The notes: a model not told the origin generated them from the letters alone. A DNA stretch of 64,000 nt from Gammaproteobacteria bacterium (GCA_030427485.1 JAUICG010000019.1:1-64000), one strand, 5' to 3'; shown: positions 8,132 to 17,353, numbered from the stretch's first letter. Numbers and translations are program-made.

Positions 8132-8644
8132 TTACCGGCCGGAACTTGACGCGTAGGCTTCCGCGTACTTTTTAAAGCGCCGGAACATCCACCGGTTTGC
8201 GATACCCATAATGGGGCGTGTCAGCGCGTCGCTCCAGGTGGGACCGCCGCGCTGTTCCATCGCCATGTACCAGACGACCCGGCAGGTACCGTCACCCAGG
8301 TCGGTCACGCGGTAGTCCTCGAGGAATTTCTCGGGCGTTTCCTTGCTGCAACCGAGGAACGTAAAGGCCATCCGTTTGCCGCGTTCCCAGGCGATGAATT
8401 CCTCATAGCCGTTCATGCCGCCCATCATGTAAACGGTGCGCGTGGTGCCGACGCCGAACGGTTTTGGCGAGGTCCACTCCACCCGCTGTATTGGAAACGC
8501 CCAGACTGTCCACGACACGTCATCCTCGAAGACGTCGAAAATCTGCTCCGGCGTCGCCCTTACAATTTCCTCCGACTTGTAGACGTTCTTTGTTTGTTCG
8601 AGAAAGTCGAGGCCTACCGGCGTACAGTCAAAATAGTCACTCAT
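8132..8644 (-). CDS. SRPBCC (START-like) family protein
   Basis: The 170-residue protein starts at the ATG at 8644, with AAGGA six bases upstream; a TTG two codons earlier is less likely. The pattern of an N-terminal strand (SEEIVRATPEQIFDVFED), a mid-protein EFIAWERGKRMAFTF and a C-terminal long helix is that of polyketide-cyclase/dehydrase-like SRPBCC proteins, which bind lipids or other hydrophobic molecules. No catalytic residue can be assigned. The gene converges on the SDR with only 20 bases between, and it is monocistronic. Confidence 0.72.
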   Translation of the reverse strand: MSDYFDCTPVGLDFLEQTKNVYKSEEIVRATPEQIFDVFEDDVSWTVWAFPIQRVEWTSPKPFGVGTTRTVYMMGGMNGYEEFIAWERGKRMAFTFLGCSKETPEKFLEDYRVTDLGDGTCRVVWYMAMEQRGGPTWSDALTRPIMGIANRWMFRRFKKYAEAYASSSGR

Positions 8645-8870
8645 AGTCAATCCTTCCAGCGGATAGTGGGCAATCCGGACCGTATTGGAAACAACCGGAT
8701 GCCGGTCCCGGATGATACACGGATATCCGGCACTCTTCCGCAGCTAAGGTAATTTTTGGTGATCCCGCTTTTTTTGATTATCCTCTGGGCCTGAAAAAGC
8801 CGGTCCGGTCTTCCCGAGGCGGAACCGGGCGGCGGGCATTGCATCCAAGGCGCGTGATCTGGAGTGACTG

Positions 8871-9428
8871 ATGAGTGAAGGGCAGGCGGATTTCTACACA
8901 ACAATGCAGGCGTATGTCGAGCGGGACGAGGACGGCATCAAAACGAGCTGGGATGAGGTGAATCGACCGATGATCAGGCACTGGGCCCAGGCGATGAATG
9001 ACCGAAACCCGATCTACACGGACGCGGCGTATGCCGCCGGTACGCGCCATGGCGGGCTGGTCGCGCCACCGACCATGTTGCAGGCCTGGACCATGAAAGG
9101 CCTGAAGGAGCAGGCGCCGGGTTCATCCACTGTCGATGCGATGGCCGAGGCTTCAGACGCGATGGTCGATGCGGGCTACGTTGCGGTGGTCGCCACCAAC
9201 TGCGAACAGACCTATCTGCGCTACGTGAAACCGGGTGAAAAACTGCACCACAGGTATCGCCTGGAATCGATTTCCGAAGAGAAGAAAACCGCACTGGGCA
9301 GGGGGTACTTCCTGACGCAGTTGCTGGAATACTGTACGGAGGAGGGTGAAAAAGTCGCCGAGATGCGCTTCACGATACTGCGCTACAAGCCCGTAAACGA
9401 TGAGTTAGCGAGTGAGAACTTACCATGA
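8871..9428 (+). CDS. MaoC-like N-terminal-type hydratase subunit (ChsH2-like)
   Basis: This 185-residue hot-dog-fold protein has the MaoC N-terminal pattern: an early RPMIRHWAQAMNDRNPIYTD and a GGLVAPPTML segment. It lacks the R-specific catalytic motif, which is carried by the next gene. The arrangement resembles the actinobacterial ChsH2/ChsH1 pair, where two half-subunits form one steroid enoyl-CoA hydratase. Here the C-terminal OB-fold (DUF35) part of ChsH2 is absent. The gene ends in a four-base overlap (ATGA) with its partner, so equimolar synthesis is likely. The substrate is unknown; a branched or steroid acyl-CoA is an inference from the analogy. Confidence 0.75.
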   Translation: MSEGQADFYTTMQAYVERDEDGIKTSWDEVNRPMIRHWAQAMNDRNPIYTDAAYAAGTRHGGLVAPPTMLQAWTMKGLKEQAPGSSTVDAMAEASDAMVDAGYVAVVATNCEQTYLRYVKPGEKLHHRYRLESISEEKKTALGRGYFLTQLLEYCTEEGEKVAEMRFTILRYKPVNDELASENLP

Positions 9429-9868
9429 GTGAGCAAGTGTTCAGCAACGCCGCTTTCGATCGCGTCGCCGTCGGTGACCAGCTGCCGGAACTGGCTATCG
9501 AGATTACGCCGACGCTGATTGTCTCGACGGCGATCGCATCGCGGGATTACCAGGATGTGCATCACGACAAGGCGCGGGCACAGGAACTCGGTTCGCCCGA
9601 TATATTCATGAATATTCTTACCTCGAACGGCCTGGTGGGCCGCTACGTCACGGATTGGGCCGGCCCCGAGGCGATACTGAAATCGGTGAAGATACGCCTG
9701 GGCGCGCCCAATTACCCGGGCGATACCATGGTAATGAGCGGTGAAGTCATTGCCAGGCGCGAGGAAGACGGTAACTGCCTCGTCGATATTGCGGTGGCGG
9801 GCAGGAACGCCATTGGTACGCATGTCAGTGGCACAGTCACTGTCGACCTGCTGAAGACCGCGCGGTAA
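9425..9868 (+). CDS. MaoC-family enoyl-CoA hydratase subunit (ChsH1-like)
   Basis: The 147-residue hot-dog protein contains SRDYQDVHHDKARAQ. The Asp and His in this segment match the hydratase motif in which they act on water. It overlaps the preceding half-subunit gene by four bases. The two together have the size of one full double-hot-dog MaoC hydratase. The gene converges with the molybdopterin oxidoreductase gene, 22 bases away. Confidence 0.8.
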   Translation: MSEQVFSNAAFDRVAVGDQLPELAIEITPTLIVSTAIASRDYQDVHHDKARAQELGSPDIFMNILTSNGLVGRYVTDWAGPEAILKSVKIRLGAPNYPGDTMVMSGEVIARREEDGNCLVDIAVAGRNAIGTHVSGTVTVDLLKTAR

Positions 9869-9890
9869 ACGGCCGCAACGAGGTCGGCGC

Positions 9891-12050
9891 TCAGAGTGCG
9901 GCCAGTTTCACCGGAAACCCCGTCATCCTCGGCATGCCCATCAGCGGATCGAAGTCTTTGTCCACGGCAATGAGCCGCGAGGCATTCGCGCCAAACTGCG
10001 CAATATCCTCTGGCTCCCCGGGTGACGTTCCGAAACAGTGCGACATCGAGACAATACCCCTGCGCAGTGCACTGTCCGCCTCCAGCATCACCTGGATGCT
10101 GGCGTGCTCCGATTCCAGTGTGACGGTTTCACCCGGGCGGAACCCCAACTCGCTGATGTCATCGGGGTGGAGATAGGCGGGATTACCGGCCGGGTTTTTG
10201 GGGAAGTCATGGCACGACGAGTTATAGACATGCTTGACGCGCCGCACGGACAGCAGGTGGGTGAAGCTGCCGTCTTCGCCATAGCGGCCCTCCGCAACGG
10301 GCGGGGAGTCGGACAGCGCGCGCAGGTCCGCAGCGGCCTCGGGCGGCAACAACTGCAGTTTCGCCTCCAGCCCCTCGTAGGGCGGGCCAACCCTGATATC
10401 GGCGAACTCGGGAAACAGTTGGCCGCCTTCGTATTTGGCCAGTTCCCTGATCGGTACCTTGACTTTGTCGTCGGGGAACATCAATTCCAGGATATCAAGG
10501 GTTTCCAGGGCCTCGTTATCGAGGTCAATGGCGCCGCCCTCCAACTGGATCGAGGTGCCCAGCCGTCTGGCAAGGCCGACCAGGTAGCGCCACTCTTCCC
10601 GCACATCGCCCCGGGGTTTCAGTAGGGGTTTGCTGTATTGCCCGAAGGGCTGGTCGTACAGCCGGTCGGTAAACTCGGCCAGCCCGTCGCGTTCAAACGC
10701 GTGGGCAACAGGTAGCAGGTAGTCGGCGAAGCGGGTGGTGGCCGTGTGTTTGATATCCATGCAGACCAGCAAATCCAGTTCGGCCAGGGCTGCCAGCGTT
10801 TTCGCCTGGTCCGGCCATGACATCACGGGGTTGCCGCCGATCACGATCAGCGCTTTCACCTGCCCCTCGCCGGGTGTCAGGATCTCTTCCGCGGCGACCG
10901 GTGTCGGCATCTCCTGGAAAACCTGCCTGATGCCGCGAATGCGTGATGTTTTGGTATTCAATGCCGGGTTGAGCATCGGCGGCAGAAACCCGGTGGGTAT
11001 GACCTGCGCCGGCGGCGCAATATTGGGGGTCAACAGGTTTGGCGCGGCAACGGCATCGCCCTCGCGATTCCAGCGGCCGCACAGGGTATTCAGCGCCAGG
11101 ATAAGGTGCTCTGACAAATGCGGAAACCTGGCCATGTCGGGGCCGGTGCCGGAGCTGGCGGTGCCTCGCTTCGCGCTGGCGAAGAGCCTCGCGGCCGCGG
11201 CAATATCCTCTGCTGGCAGGCCGCAGCGAGCGGCGACCGCATCCAGCGTGAACGGCGCAACCGCGGCCTGCAGCGCGGCGAAACCCTCGGTCTCGGCATC
11301 CACGAAGGCTTGGTCATAAAGCTGTTCCTCGATGATGATGCGCACCATGCCCGCCAGCAGGTTGGCGTCTTCGCCCGGGCGAATCGGGAGATAAATGTCC
11401 GCATGCTCCGCGGTCTCGGTGCGCCTTGGGTCGATAACGATCAACTTCAGGCCGCGCTTCTTCTCCTCCTTGAGCGCGGTGGGATTCCAGCCGGGAGGTG
11501 CGCCGGTCATGTTCAGCGCGGAGATGATCGGGTTGTTGCCGATCAGCATGCAGACATCCGCGCCGGCAAAACCGTGGGCGCCACCGCCCCATACCCCGTG
11601 TCGACCGACGGCGATGATCTTGGACGGCTGGTCTATGCTCATGCTGCTGAAATCCATTTCCGAGCCGACGCCCGCCAGCCACGCCTGCGCCACCTGGTTG
11701 CCGTTGGAACTCACCGACAAACCGTTACCGCGATAGATGGCGACCGCCCTCGGACCGTGCTGCGCGATAATCTGCCGCAGTCTCTCGCCAATCTCGTCGA
11801 GAGCCTGTTCGTTCCCGATTGTGGAAAACGGCTGGTCGCGGCCTGGCCTGCCCTGCGCGGTCAGCAGGCGATTCTCATTGTGGTACTGGTGGGCCCACTG
11901 CCGGCCTTTGGTGCAGGTATAGCCTTTGCTCATCGGGTGGGACTGGTCGCCGCGTATCTCGAGGATCTGTTCATCGTCGATATCGACCTCTATGCCGCAA
12001 TAGGCTGAGCAAATCTTGCAGAAAGTCTTCGCGGTCCGGACGTTGCCCAT
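9891..12050 (-). CDS. molybdopterin-dependent oxidoreductase with one N-terminal 4Fe-4S site
   Basis: The protein has 719 residues of the DMSO-reductase superfamily. Cys11, Cys14, Cys18 and Cys46 form the CxxCxxxC-x27-C cluster site at the N-terminus. No twin-arginine leader is present, so it is probably cytoplasmic. LIGNNPIIS, LIVIDPRRTETAEHADIYLPIRPG and the C-terminal FRPGETVTLES (molybdopterin dinucleotide-binding domain) are all in their usual order. The size suits formate-dehydrogenase-like, acetylene-hydratase-like or uncharacterised members. There is no partner electron-transfer subunit beside it. It is divergent from the fucose permease gene. The substrate is unknown. Confidence 0.85.
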   Translation of the reverse strand: MGNVRTAKTFCKICSAYCGIEVDIDDEQILEIRGDQSHPMSKGYTCTKGRQWAHQYHNENRLLTAQGRPGRDQPFSTIGNEQALDEIGERLRQIIAQHGPRAVAIYRGNGLSVSSNGNQVAQAWLAGVGSEMDFSSMSIDQPSKIIAVGRHGVWGGGAHGFAGADVCMLIGNNPIISALNMTGAPPGWNPTALKEEKKRGLKLIVIDPRRTETAEHADIYLPIRPGEDANLLAGMVRIIIEEQLYDQAFVDAETEGFAALQAAVAPFTLDAVAARCGLPAEDIAAAARLFASAKRGTASSGTGPDMARFPHLSEHLILALNTLCGRWNREGDAVAAPNLLTPNIAPPAQVIPTGFLPPMLNPALNTKTSRIRGIRQVFQEMPTPVAAEEILTPGEGQVKALIVIGGNPVMSWPDQAKTLAALAELDLLVCMDIKHTATTRFADYLLPVAHAFERDGLAEFTDRLYDQPFGQYSKPLLKPRGDVREEWRYLVGLARRLGTSIQLEGGAIDLDNEALETLDILELMFPDDKVKVPIRELAKYEGGQLFPEFADIRVGPPYEGLEAKLQLLPPEAAADLRALSDSPPVAEGRYGEDGSFTHLLSVRRVKHVYNSSCHDFPKNPAGNPAYLHPDDISELGFRPGETVTLESEHASIQVMLEADSALRRGIVSMSHCFGTSPGEPEDIAQFGANASRLIAVDKDFDPLMGMPRMTGFPVKLAAL

Positions 12051-12081
12051 GAACTGCCTCGCTATTTATTGTTGAGTGCGC

Positions 12082-12111
12082 TTGAACGGGGTCGGTGGCT
12101 AACCCTATCAT
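12082..12111 (+). promoter_or_regulatory. probable sigma-70 promoter of the FucP block
   Basis: TTGAAC (12082-12087) and TATCAT (12106-12111) are spaced by 18 bases, about 100 bases before the permease start. Both boxes match four or five of six consensus positions. The 5' leader of about 95 bases leaves room for an operator, but I see no clear dyad. Confidence 0.4.
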
Positions 12112-12215
12112 GCTTTGCGCGGGAATATTACGCCGGTATGAATAATGAATGGCAAGCGGTCGTATTTCGTCCAACATGGTGTTCAGCCAGCCCCCTGTCG
12201 ATTGGAGATTGTGTA

Positions 12216-13526
12216 ATGCCTGTCAGTGGCCTCGACCAGTCCGCAAACCGCGTGATTCCCAGGGCGTATATGAGCGCGTTCATCCTGGTGACCAGCCTGT
12301 TCTTCATGTGGGCGATCGCGCACAACCTGAATGACATCCTGATCCGCCAGTTCCAGAAAGCCCTGGATCTGTCTCGTGGGCAGGCCAGCTTCATCCAGGT
12401 GTCGTTCTATTTCGCCTACGCGTTTGCCGCGATACCGGCCGGTTATGCGATGAAGAAGCTGGGTTTCAAACGTGCCATCCTGTGCGGCCTGCTGCTCTAC
12501 GCCCTCGGCGCGGCGCTGTTCTACCCGGCGGCGGCCGTCGCGAACTACAGCTTTTTCCTGCTTGCGCTGTTTATTATCGCCACCGGTATCGTGTTCCTGG
12601 AGACCTCCGGCAGCGGCTACATCACGCTGGTGGGCGACCCGGCCACGGCGGCGAGGCGGATCAACTTCGCCCAGTCCTTCAACGGCCTGGGCGGATTCGT
12701 TGCTCCGCTGTTGGGCGGCCTGTTCATTTTCTCCGGTATCGAGCATACGCCGGACGCCATCGCGGCGCTGTCGCCGCAGGCGCTGGCGGAGTACCGCGCG
12801 CAGGAGGCCAGGCAGGTCCAGCTGCCTTACCTGGGCCTCGCGGGCATCCTGCTGATCGTCGCACTGCTCGTGGCCATCACGCGTTTTCCCGCCGCCGGCG
12901 CCGGGGGTGCCTCGGCAGGCAAGCCGTCCCTGGCCGGCGTCTTTGCCCACCGCAGTTTTGTCTGGGCGATCGTTGCGCAGTTTTTCTATGTCGGTGCGCA
13001 AATTGGCGTCTGGAGCTATTTCATCGATTTCACCAAGGAAGTGACGCCGCTGACGCCGGAGAAGACGGCCGCGTTCTACCTTTCGGCCAGCCTGCTGTCG
13101 TTCATGGTCGGGCGCTTCATTGGCACCTGGCTGATGAAGTACATCGCGCCGCGCAGCTTGCTGGGCCTCTACGCGCTGATCAATGTCGCCCTGGTGGGCA
13201 TTGCGCTGGCGACCGGTGGTATTGCCGCGGTGTTCGCGCTGGGCGCCACCAGTTTCTTCATGTCGATCATGTTCCCCACCATCTATGCCCTGGGGCTGGA
13301 GCAGCTCGGCGACAAGGCCGAGATGGGCTCCTCGCTGATCATCATGACGATCATCAGCGGTGCGATCATCCCGCCGGTGATGGGTTACCTGTCCGATGCG
13401 TATACCGTACAGTCCGCCTACGGCGTACCGCTGGTCTGCTATGGCATGGTCTGGTTATCCACGCGCCTGGGCGGGCGGGAACACGGTTTGCCCGGGGAGT
13501 CCGGTCGGGCGGACCAGGCTGCGTAA
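12216..13526 (+). CDS. fucP: FucP-like L-fucose:H+ symporter (MFS)
   Basis: The 436-residue membrane protein starts at the ATG at 12216 after GGAGATTGTGTA. It has the full 12-helix layout and the FucP signatures: NLNDILIRQFQ in helix 1, FYFAYAFAAIPAG in helix 2, and FLETSGSG in helix 4. These keep the Asp and Glu that correspond to the two essential acidic residues of E. coli FucP. The length matches FucP (438). It leads the second fucose block, 21 bases before the enolase-superfamily gene. Closely related permeases can take other hexoses, so fucose is supported mainly by context. Confidence 0.85.
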   Translation: MPVSGLDQSANRVIPRAYMSAFILVTSLFFMWAIAHNLNDILIRQFQKALDLSRGQASFIQVSFYFAYAFAAIPAGYAMKKLGFKRAILCGLLLYALGAALFYPAAAVANYSFFLLALFIIATGIVFLETSGSGYITLVGDPATAARRINFAQSFNGLGGFVAPLLGGLFIFSGIEHTPDAIAALSPQALAEYRAQEARQVQLPYLGLAGILLIVALLVAITRFPAAGAGGASAGKPSLAGVFAHRSFVWAIVAQFFYVGAQIGVWSYFIDFTKEVTPLTPEKTAAFYLSASLLSFMVGRFIGTWLMKYIAPRSLLGLYALINVALVGIALATGGIAAVFALGATSFFMSIMFPTIYALGLEQLGDKAEMGSSLIIMTIISGAIIPPVMGYLSDAYTVQSAYGVPLVCYGMVWLSTRLGGREHGLPGESGRADQAA

Positions 13527-13547
13527 TCAACGGGACAGGAGCGGGTT

Positions 13548-14666
13548 ATGAGCACAATCGAGCGGGTAGAACTGGCGATGGTAGACCTCGTGCCCCGGGT
13601 CAGGCGCACCGATGCCATCCAGAGCTTCGTCAGCCAGGAGACGCCGCTCGTACGCCTGTTCGATTCCGACGGCCTGGAGGGCGTCGGCTACAGCTACACT
13701 ATTGGCGCCGGCGGCAGCTCGGTGATGGCGTTGCTGCTGGATCACCTGGCACCGCAATTGCCGGGCCGCGATCCGGCGCATATCGAGTCCATCTGGCGCG
13801 ACCTGAAATTCTCCACCAACGCCACCACGGTCGGGGTGATCACGGCGCTGGCGCTGGCGGCGATCGATACCGCGCTGTGGGACCTGAAGTGCAGGAGGGC
13901 CGGCCTGCCGCTGCATGTGGTGGCCGGTGGCGCCAAAGACCGGGTGGGCCTGTACACCACCGAGGGCGGGTGGCTGCACCTCGAACAGGATACATTGGTG
14001 GAGGATGCATTGGCTGCGCAGGCGGCGGGTTTTGGCGGCGCCAAGATCAAGGTGGGCAAACCCGGTGCCGCGCAGGATGTCGAGCGCATCATGGCCCTGC
14101 GCGACGCGGTGGGCCCGGCCTGGGAACTGATGGTGGACGCCAACCAGGCGTTTACCGTTGACGAGGCCATTCGAAGGGCGCGCTGTTTCGAGCCCGCGAA
14201 CCTGGCGTGGCTGGAGGAGCCGCTGCCGGCGGATGACCTGTCAGGGCATGTGCGTTTGTCCGGCGCCACCACGGTGCCGATCGCCACTGGCGAGTCCATT
14301 TACTCCATCGGCCATTTTCGCGAGTTCATGCAGCGCGGCGCCTGCTCTGTCGTGCAGGTCGACGTGGCCCGGGTCGGCGGCATCACGCCCTGGTTGAAAG
14401 TGGCGCACACCGCAGAGAGTTTCAACCTGCCCGTGTGTCCCCATTTCCTTATGGAACTGCATGTCTCGCTGGTATGCGCGGTGCCCAATGGCCGCTGGCT
14501 GGAGTACATACCGCAACTCGATGAGATCACACAACAACCGCTGCAAATCGACAACGGGCAGGCACTGGCGCCACGCGAACCCGGCCTGGGAATTGCGTGG
14601 GACTGGGAACAGATCAAGCGGCGCAGGATCAACGCGCACACCGCGGTGATAGGGCAGGGAGGATAA
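13548..14666 (+). CDS. enolase-superfamily sugar-acid dehydratase (mandelate racemase subgroup)
   Basis: The 372-residue protein has a capping domain followed by a (beta/alpha)7-beta barrel. Visible catalytic residues are KxK at Lys166/Lys168 (KIKVG), metal ligands Asp197 (VDANQ), Glu223 (WLEEP) and Glu249 (ATGES), and the Asp272/His299 dyad, the full mandelate-racemase set. By family it abstracts the alpha proton of an aldonate and eliminates water. Known L-fuconate dehydratases of this superfamily are longer (about 440), so this is a different branch. It lies between FucP and the mutarotase. It may be a second fuconate dehydratase beside the UxaA pair, or handle a related sugar acid. Confidence 0.82.
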   Translation: MSTIERVELAMVDLVPRVRRTDAIQSFVSQETPLVRLFDSDGLEGVGYSYTIGAGGSSVMALLLDHLAPQLPGRDPAHIESIWRDLKFSTNATTVGVITALALAAIDTALWDLKCRRAGLPLHVVAGGAKDRVGLYTTEGGWLHLEQDTLVEDALAAQAAGFGGAKIKVGKPGAAQDVERIMALRDAVGPAWELMVDANQAFTVDEAIRRARCFEPANLAWLEEPLPADDLSGHVRLSGATTVPIATGESIYSIGHFREFMQRGACSVVQVDVARVGGITPWLKVAHTAESFNLPVCPHFLMELHVSLVCAVPNGRWLEYIPQLDEITQQPLQIDNGQALAPREPGLGIAWDWEQIKRRRINAHTAVIGQGG

Positions 14667-14670
14667 CGCG

Positions 14671-15072
14671 ATGGCTGACAATAACGGGGCCGCCAGCGTC
14701 TATGGCGCGACCAATCCCCGCTCCAGTGCGGACGGCGTGCTGCGCTTCGGCTCGGTCATCGGCCTGAAGCCGGAGCGCGAAGCGCTGTACCTGGAATTAC
14801 ATGCCAATGCCTGGGAATCGGTGACCGCCTGCCTCGCCAGGCACCACGTACGCAATTACTCTATATTCCTTACCGAACTGGAGGGCAGGAAGTATCTCTT
14901 CAGTTACTTCGAGTACACCGGCAGTGACTACGAGCGGGACATGCGCGCGGTGGCCGCGGACCCGGAAATCCGGCGCTGGTGGCGCCAGACGGACCCCTGC
15001 CAGATTCCGCTGCCAGGGCGTCAGCCCGGCGCCAACTGGCACGAAATGGAACAGGTGTTCCTGATGCGCTGA
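14671..15072 (+). CDS. L-rhamnose/L-fucose mutarotase family protein
   Basis: The 133-residue protein carries the RhaU/DUF718 fold. Its core pattern is FGSVIGLKPEREALYLELH, a His pair in LARHHVRNYSIFL, FSYFEYTG and the closing WHEMEQVF. Family members catalyse anomer interconversion of L-rhamnose or L-fucose. A 25-residue N-terminal extension, rich in Ala, Ser and Asn, precedes the usual start and is unusual. The gene follows the dehydratase by four bases and ends block 2. A relative (Cj0488) serves the C. jejuni fucose pathway. Confidence 0.82.
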   Translation: MADNNGAASVYGATNPRSSADGVLRFGSVIGLKPEREALYLELHANAWESVTACLARHHVRNYSIFLTELEGRKYLFSYFEYTGSDYERDMRAVAADPEIRRWWRQTDPCQIPLPGRQPGANWHEMEQVFLMR

Positions 15073-15091
15073 ACGCGATGCAGGCCAGTGA

Positions 15092-15310
15092 TTACCAGCT
15101 GATTTCGACCTCGATGCTGGATTCATCACTTTCGATCTCGACTTCGAACTCGACTGTCACCTCGTCGGGAACCCTGATGTTCACCTTGACGCCATCCTTT
15201 TTGAAGTCCACGCCGTTGTGGCGGGCAAGCGAGTCGGCGAGCTGGTGCAGCAGTCGGGCGACTTCCTCGCGCCCCATCTTTCGCTCTACAGAAATTTCCA
15301 TCAGGTCCAT
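15092..15310 (-). CDS. amphi-Trp domain protein
   Basis: This 72-residue protein starts at the ATG at 15310 behind a strong GGAGG. It has the small amphipathic amphi-Trp domain: MEISVERKMGREEVARLL, alternating charged and hydrophobic strands, and a C-terminal Trp as the last residue. The function of the family is unknown. It converges on the mutarotase gene. Confidence 0.75.
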   Translation of the reverse strand: MDLMEISVERKMGREEVARLLHQLADSLARHNGVDFKKDGVKVNIRVPDEVTVEFEVEIESDESSIEVEISW

Positions 15311-15415
15311 AGCAATACCTCCAGGCGTTCATCGGCCAAATATACCGGAAAAGCCGCAGGATAGAAGGGCGGGTACGGCGCCTCGCGCCAGCGCGGCAGG
15401 TAAAAGCTGTTTTGG

Positions 15416-16033
15416 CTACAGACTACTCATCAGAAAGCCCGACAACGCCGCGTAGTCGGACGAAAGCGAGGGATGTACCTCTTTCTTCACCTGCCCCAGC
15501 AGCTTTCGGTACGCGCTGTAGAATGCCCAGCTTGGTGTTGGCTTGTACGCCAGGCCATCGACCTCGAGGAAGGCGATAATACCCTTCGCGGTTGTCGGTT
15601 TGACGAAGGCCTCCCGGGTCGGCGCAAAGTAATAGGGCACCGCGGAAATCACCGGCCATTTGGCGATCCCGTGATGCGACAGCATACCCAGGATTTCCTC
15701 GAAACCCTCGCGTTTGTTGCGGCCGTACAGGCGCTTTTCCAGGGCGAATGCCAGGTGCTCCTTCTCGCGGGAGTTCAGCGCGCGAATGAAATCCCGGAAC
15801 CTGGGTTTTTCAAACAGGGACACCATGGAGGAGCGGCTGATAATCCGCACCAGCGTATCGGCGATGTGTGCCGGCCTGTTGAAATCCGACCTGCGCAGGT
15901 TTGCCTGGGCGAATTCGGTCAGTTTGCCGACGTTGTGCTTTTTCCGGATCGGGGCCAGGCCCGGGTCGGCGAAGCCGCCGGGATAGCGTGCCAGGAAATC
16001 CGCTTCCGCCTGCTTAAGCCTCGTGATGTTCAT
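15416..16033 (-). CDS. conserved-looking protein of unknown function
   Basis: The 205-residue protein has no signal peptide or membrane segment. It is basic and mostly helical, with a charged segment around NSREKEHLAFALEKRLYGRNKREG and a C-terminal part ending in GFLMSSL. Codon usage is like its neighbours and GCGGA precedes the ATG, so it is a real gene. I recognise no family. The upstream region (16034-16276) separates it from the divergent OmpA-family gene. Confidence 0.7.
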   Translation of the reverse strand: MNITRLKQAEADFLARYPGGFADPGLAPIRKKHNVGKLTEFAQANLRRSDFNRPAHIADTLVRIISRSSMVSLFEKPRFRDFIRALNSREKEHLAFALEKRLYGRNKREGFEEILGMLSHHGIAKWPVISAVPYYFAPTREAFVKPTTAKGIIAFLEVDGLAYKPTPSWAFYSAYRKLLGQVKKEVHPSLSSDYAALSGFLMSSL

Positions 16034-16276
16034 TCCGCTTTCGCCCCGTCGTGCATGTCGTTGTCAGGGTAATCGCAGTTTGTCGGGAGTACCAGTTGAT
16101 TGCGGCGCCTCTTCCCGTTGTTTTCGTGTCCCGGGTAATTCCGGTTGCGAATGTAATCAATCCGTCACATTCGCTACTTACTATCCATGCACCGTCTGCG
16201 GTCCCGGGCTCCGATGCCCGGCTTTCGCCAGAAAGTATCCCGGGGACAGGCAGCATAGCGAACAAGGAGAAGGCCG

Positions 16277-17353
16277 ATGTCCACCCCAAGAGTACTGATG
16301 TTGTTAGCAGGAATGACCGTATTGTCGATGGCGGTGCCGGCTTTCGCTGCGGAGGAGGGCATCTATATTGGCGCCAGCGGCGGTCAAACCAATGTGAAGC
16401 AGAATGCCGCACACTATGGCTATCCCGGTCCTTACGATGTGGAGCTCGATGATGATGACACCGGCTGGAAGGCCTATCTCGGCTACAACTTTTTCCCCTG
16501 GCTGGGTGTGGAGGGCGGCTATATCGATTTCGGCAGCATATCGCGCACGGTGTTCACCCAGGATATCGATGTCGATTTTTCCGGCTGGGACGCCTTTGCG
16601 GTCGGCCGCTTGCCGGTGGGGCCGGTTGATCTTTTCGTCAAGGCGGGCGTGATCGATTTGAAATCGGAACTCGATGTCAGTAATGCGGGCTCCAGCAACA
16701 ACAACGATACGGAGTTCGCCTACGGCGCCGGTGTAGCCTACAACTACGGCAACTGGGCCGTTCGCCTCGAGGCCGAGTCGTTTGAAAGCAGTATCTCGAA
16801 AGACTTCTACTTCGTTTCCGGCGGTATCACCTATACCTTCGCCAGCAGGCCGGCACCGGCCGCTGCGCCTGTCGTCGCGGCGCCGGCGCAGTGCCCGGAC
16901 CAGGACAATGACGGTGTGTGTGATGCGCAGGATGAATGCAAGGACACGGCGTCGGGCGCGACCGTCGGTGAGCTCGGCTGCAACTGCAACTTCACGATGC
17001 AGACGGAGTTCGCGTTTGACTCGGATGTGCTCACCGCCGGCGATATCGCACAGCTGGATACGATCGTGCCGGTGCTGAAAAATCCGAAGGTCAATTTTAT
17101 CAGCGGGCAAATCAACGGCTACACGGACAGCATCGGCAGTGAGAGCTACAACCTCGGCCTGTCAAAGCGCCGGGCACAGGCCGTTGCCAGTCACCTGCAG
17201 CGGCAGGGTGTCGATCTCAGCGGCCGTTTCACGGTCAACGGCTACGGCGAAGCCAACCCGATTGCGGATAACAGCACCGAAGCCGGCCGCGCGCAGAATC
17301 GCCGCGTCGAGGTGCTGCGCACCGATTGTGGGAGTGGCGGTCATAAAGACTAA
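16277..17353 (+). CDS. OmpA-family outer-membrane protein
   Basis: The 358-residue protein has four parts. Residues 1-24 are a signal peptide. About 25-190 form an eight-stranded beta-barrel (GIYIGASGGQTN ... GGITYTFA). A Pro/Ala linker and a thrombospondin-type-3-like calcium repeat (DQDNDGVCDAQDEC) follow. The C-terminal OmpA/MotB peptidoglycan-binding domain has the YTDSIGSESYNLGLSKRRA core and NRRVEV. The start is preceded by AAGGAGAAGGC. It anchors the outer membrane to the cell wall. It is flanked by inverted repeats on the 3' side and appears monocistronic. Confidence 0.93.
   Translation: MSTPRVLMLLAGMTVLSMAVPAFAAEEGIYIGASGGQTNVKQNAAHYGYPGPYDVELDDDDTGWKAYLGYNFFPWLGVEGGYIDFGSISRTVFTQDIDVDFSGWDAFAVGRLPVGPVDLFVKAGVIDLKSELDVSNAGSSNNNDTEFAYGAGVAYNYGNWAVRLEAESFESSISKDFYFVSGGITYTFASRPAPAAAPVVAAPAQCPDQDNDGVCDAQDECKDTASGATVGELGCNCNFTMQTEFAFDSDVLTAGDIAQLDTIVPVLKNPKVNFISGQINGYTDSIGSESYNLGLSKRRAQAVASHLQRQGVDLSGRFTVNGYGEANPIADNSTEAGRAQNRRVEVLRTDCGSGGHKD

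Noticed and set aside
12482..14161. 559-codon open frame across the FucP and enolase-superfamily genes
   Set aside because: It runs in another frame through both genes with an Arg/Gly-rich, non-domain translation; both real genes have conserved motifs and start sites.
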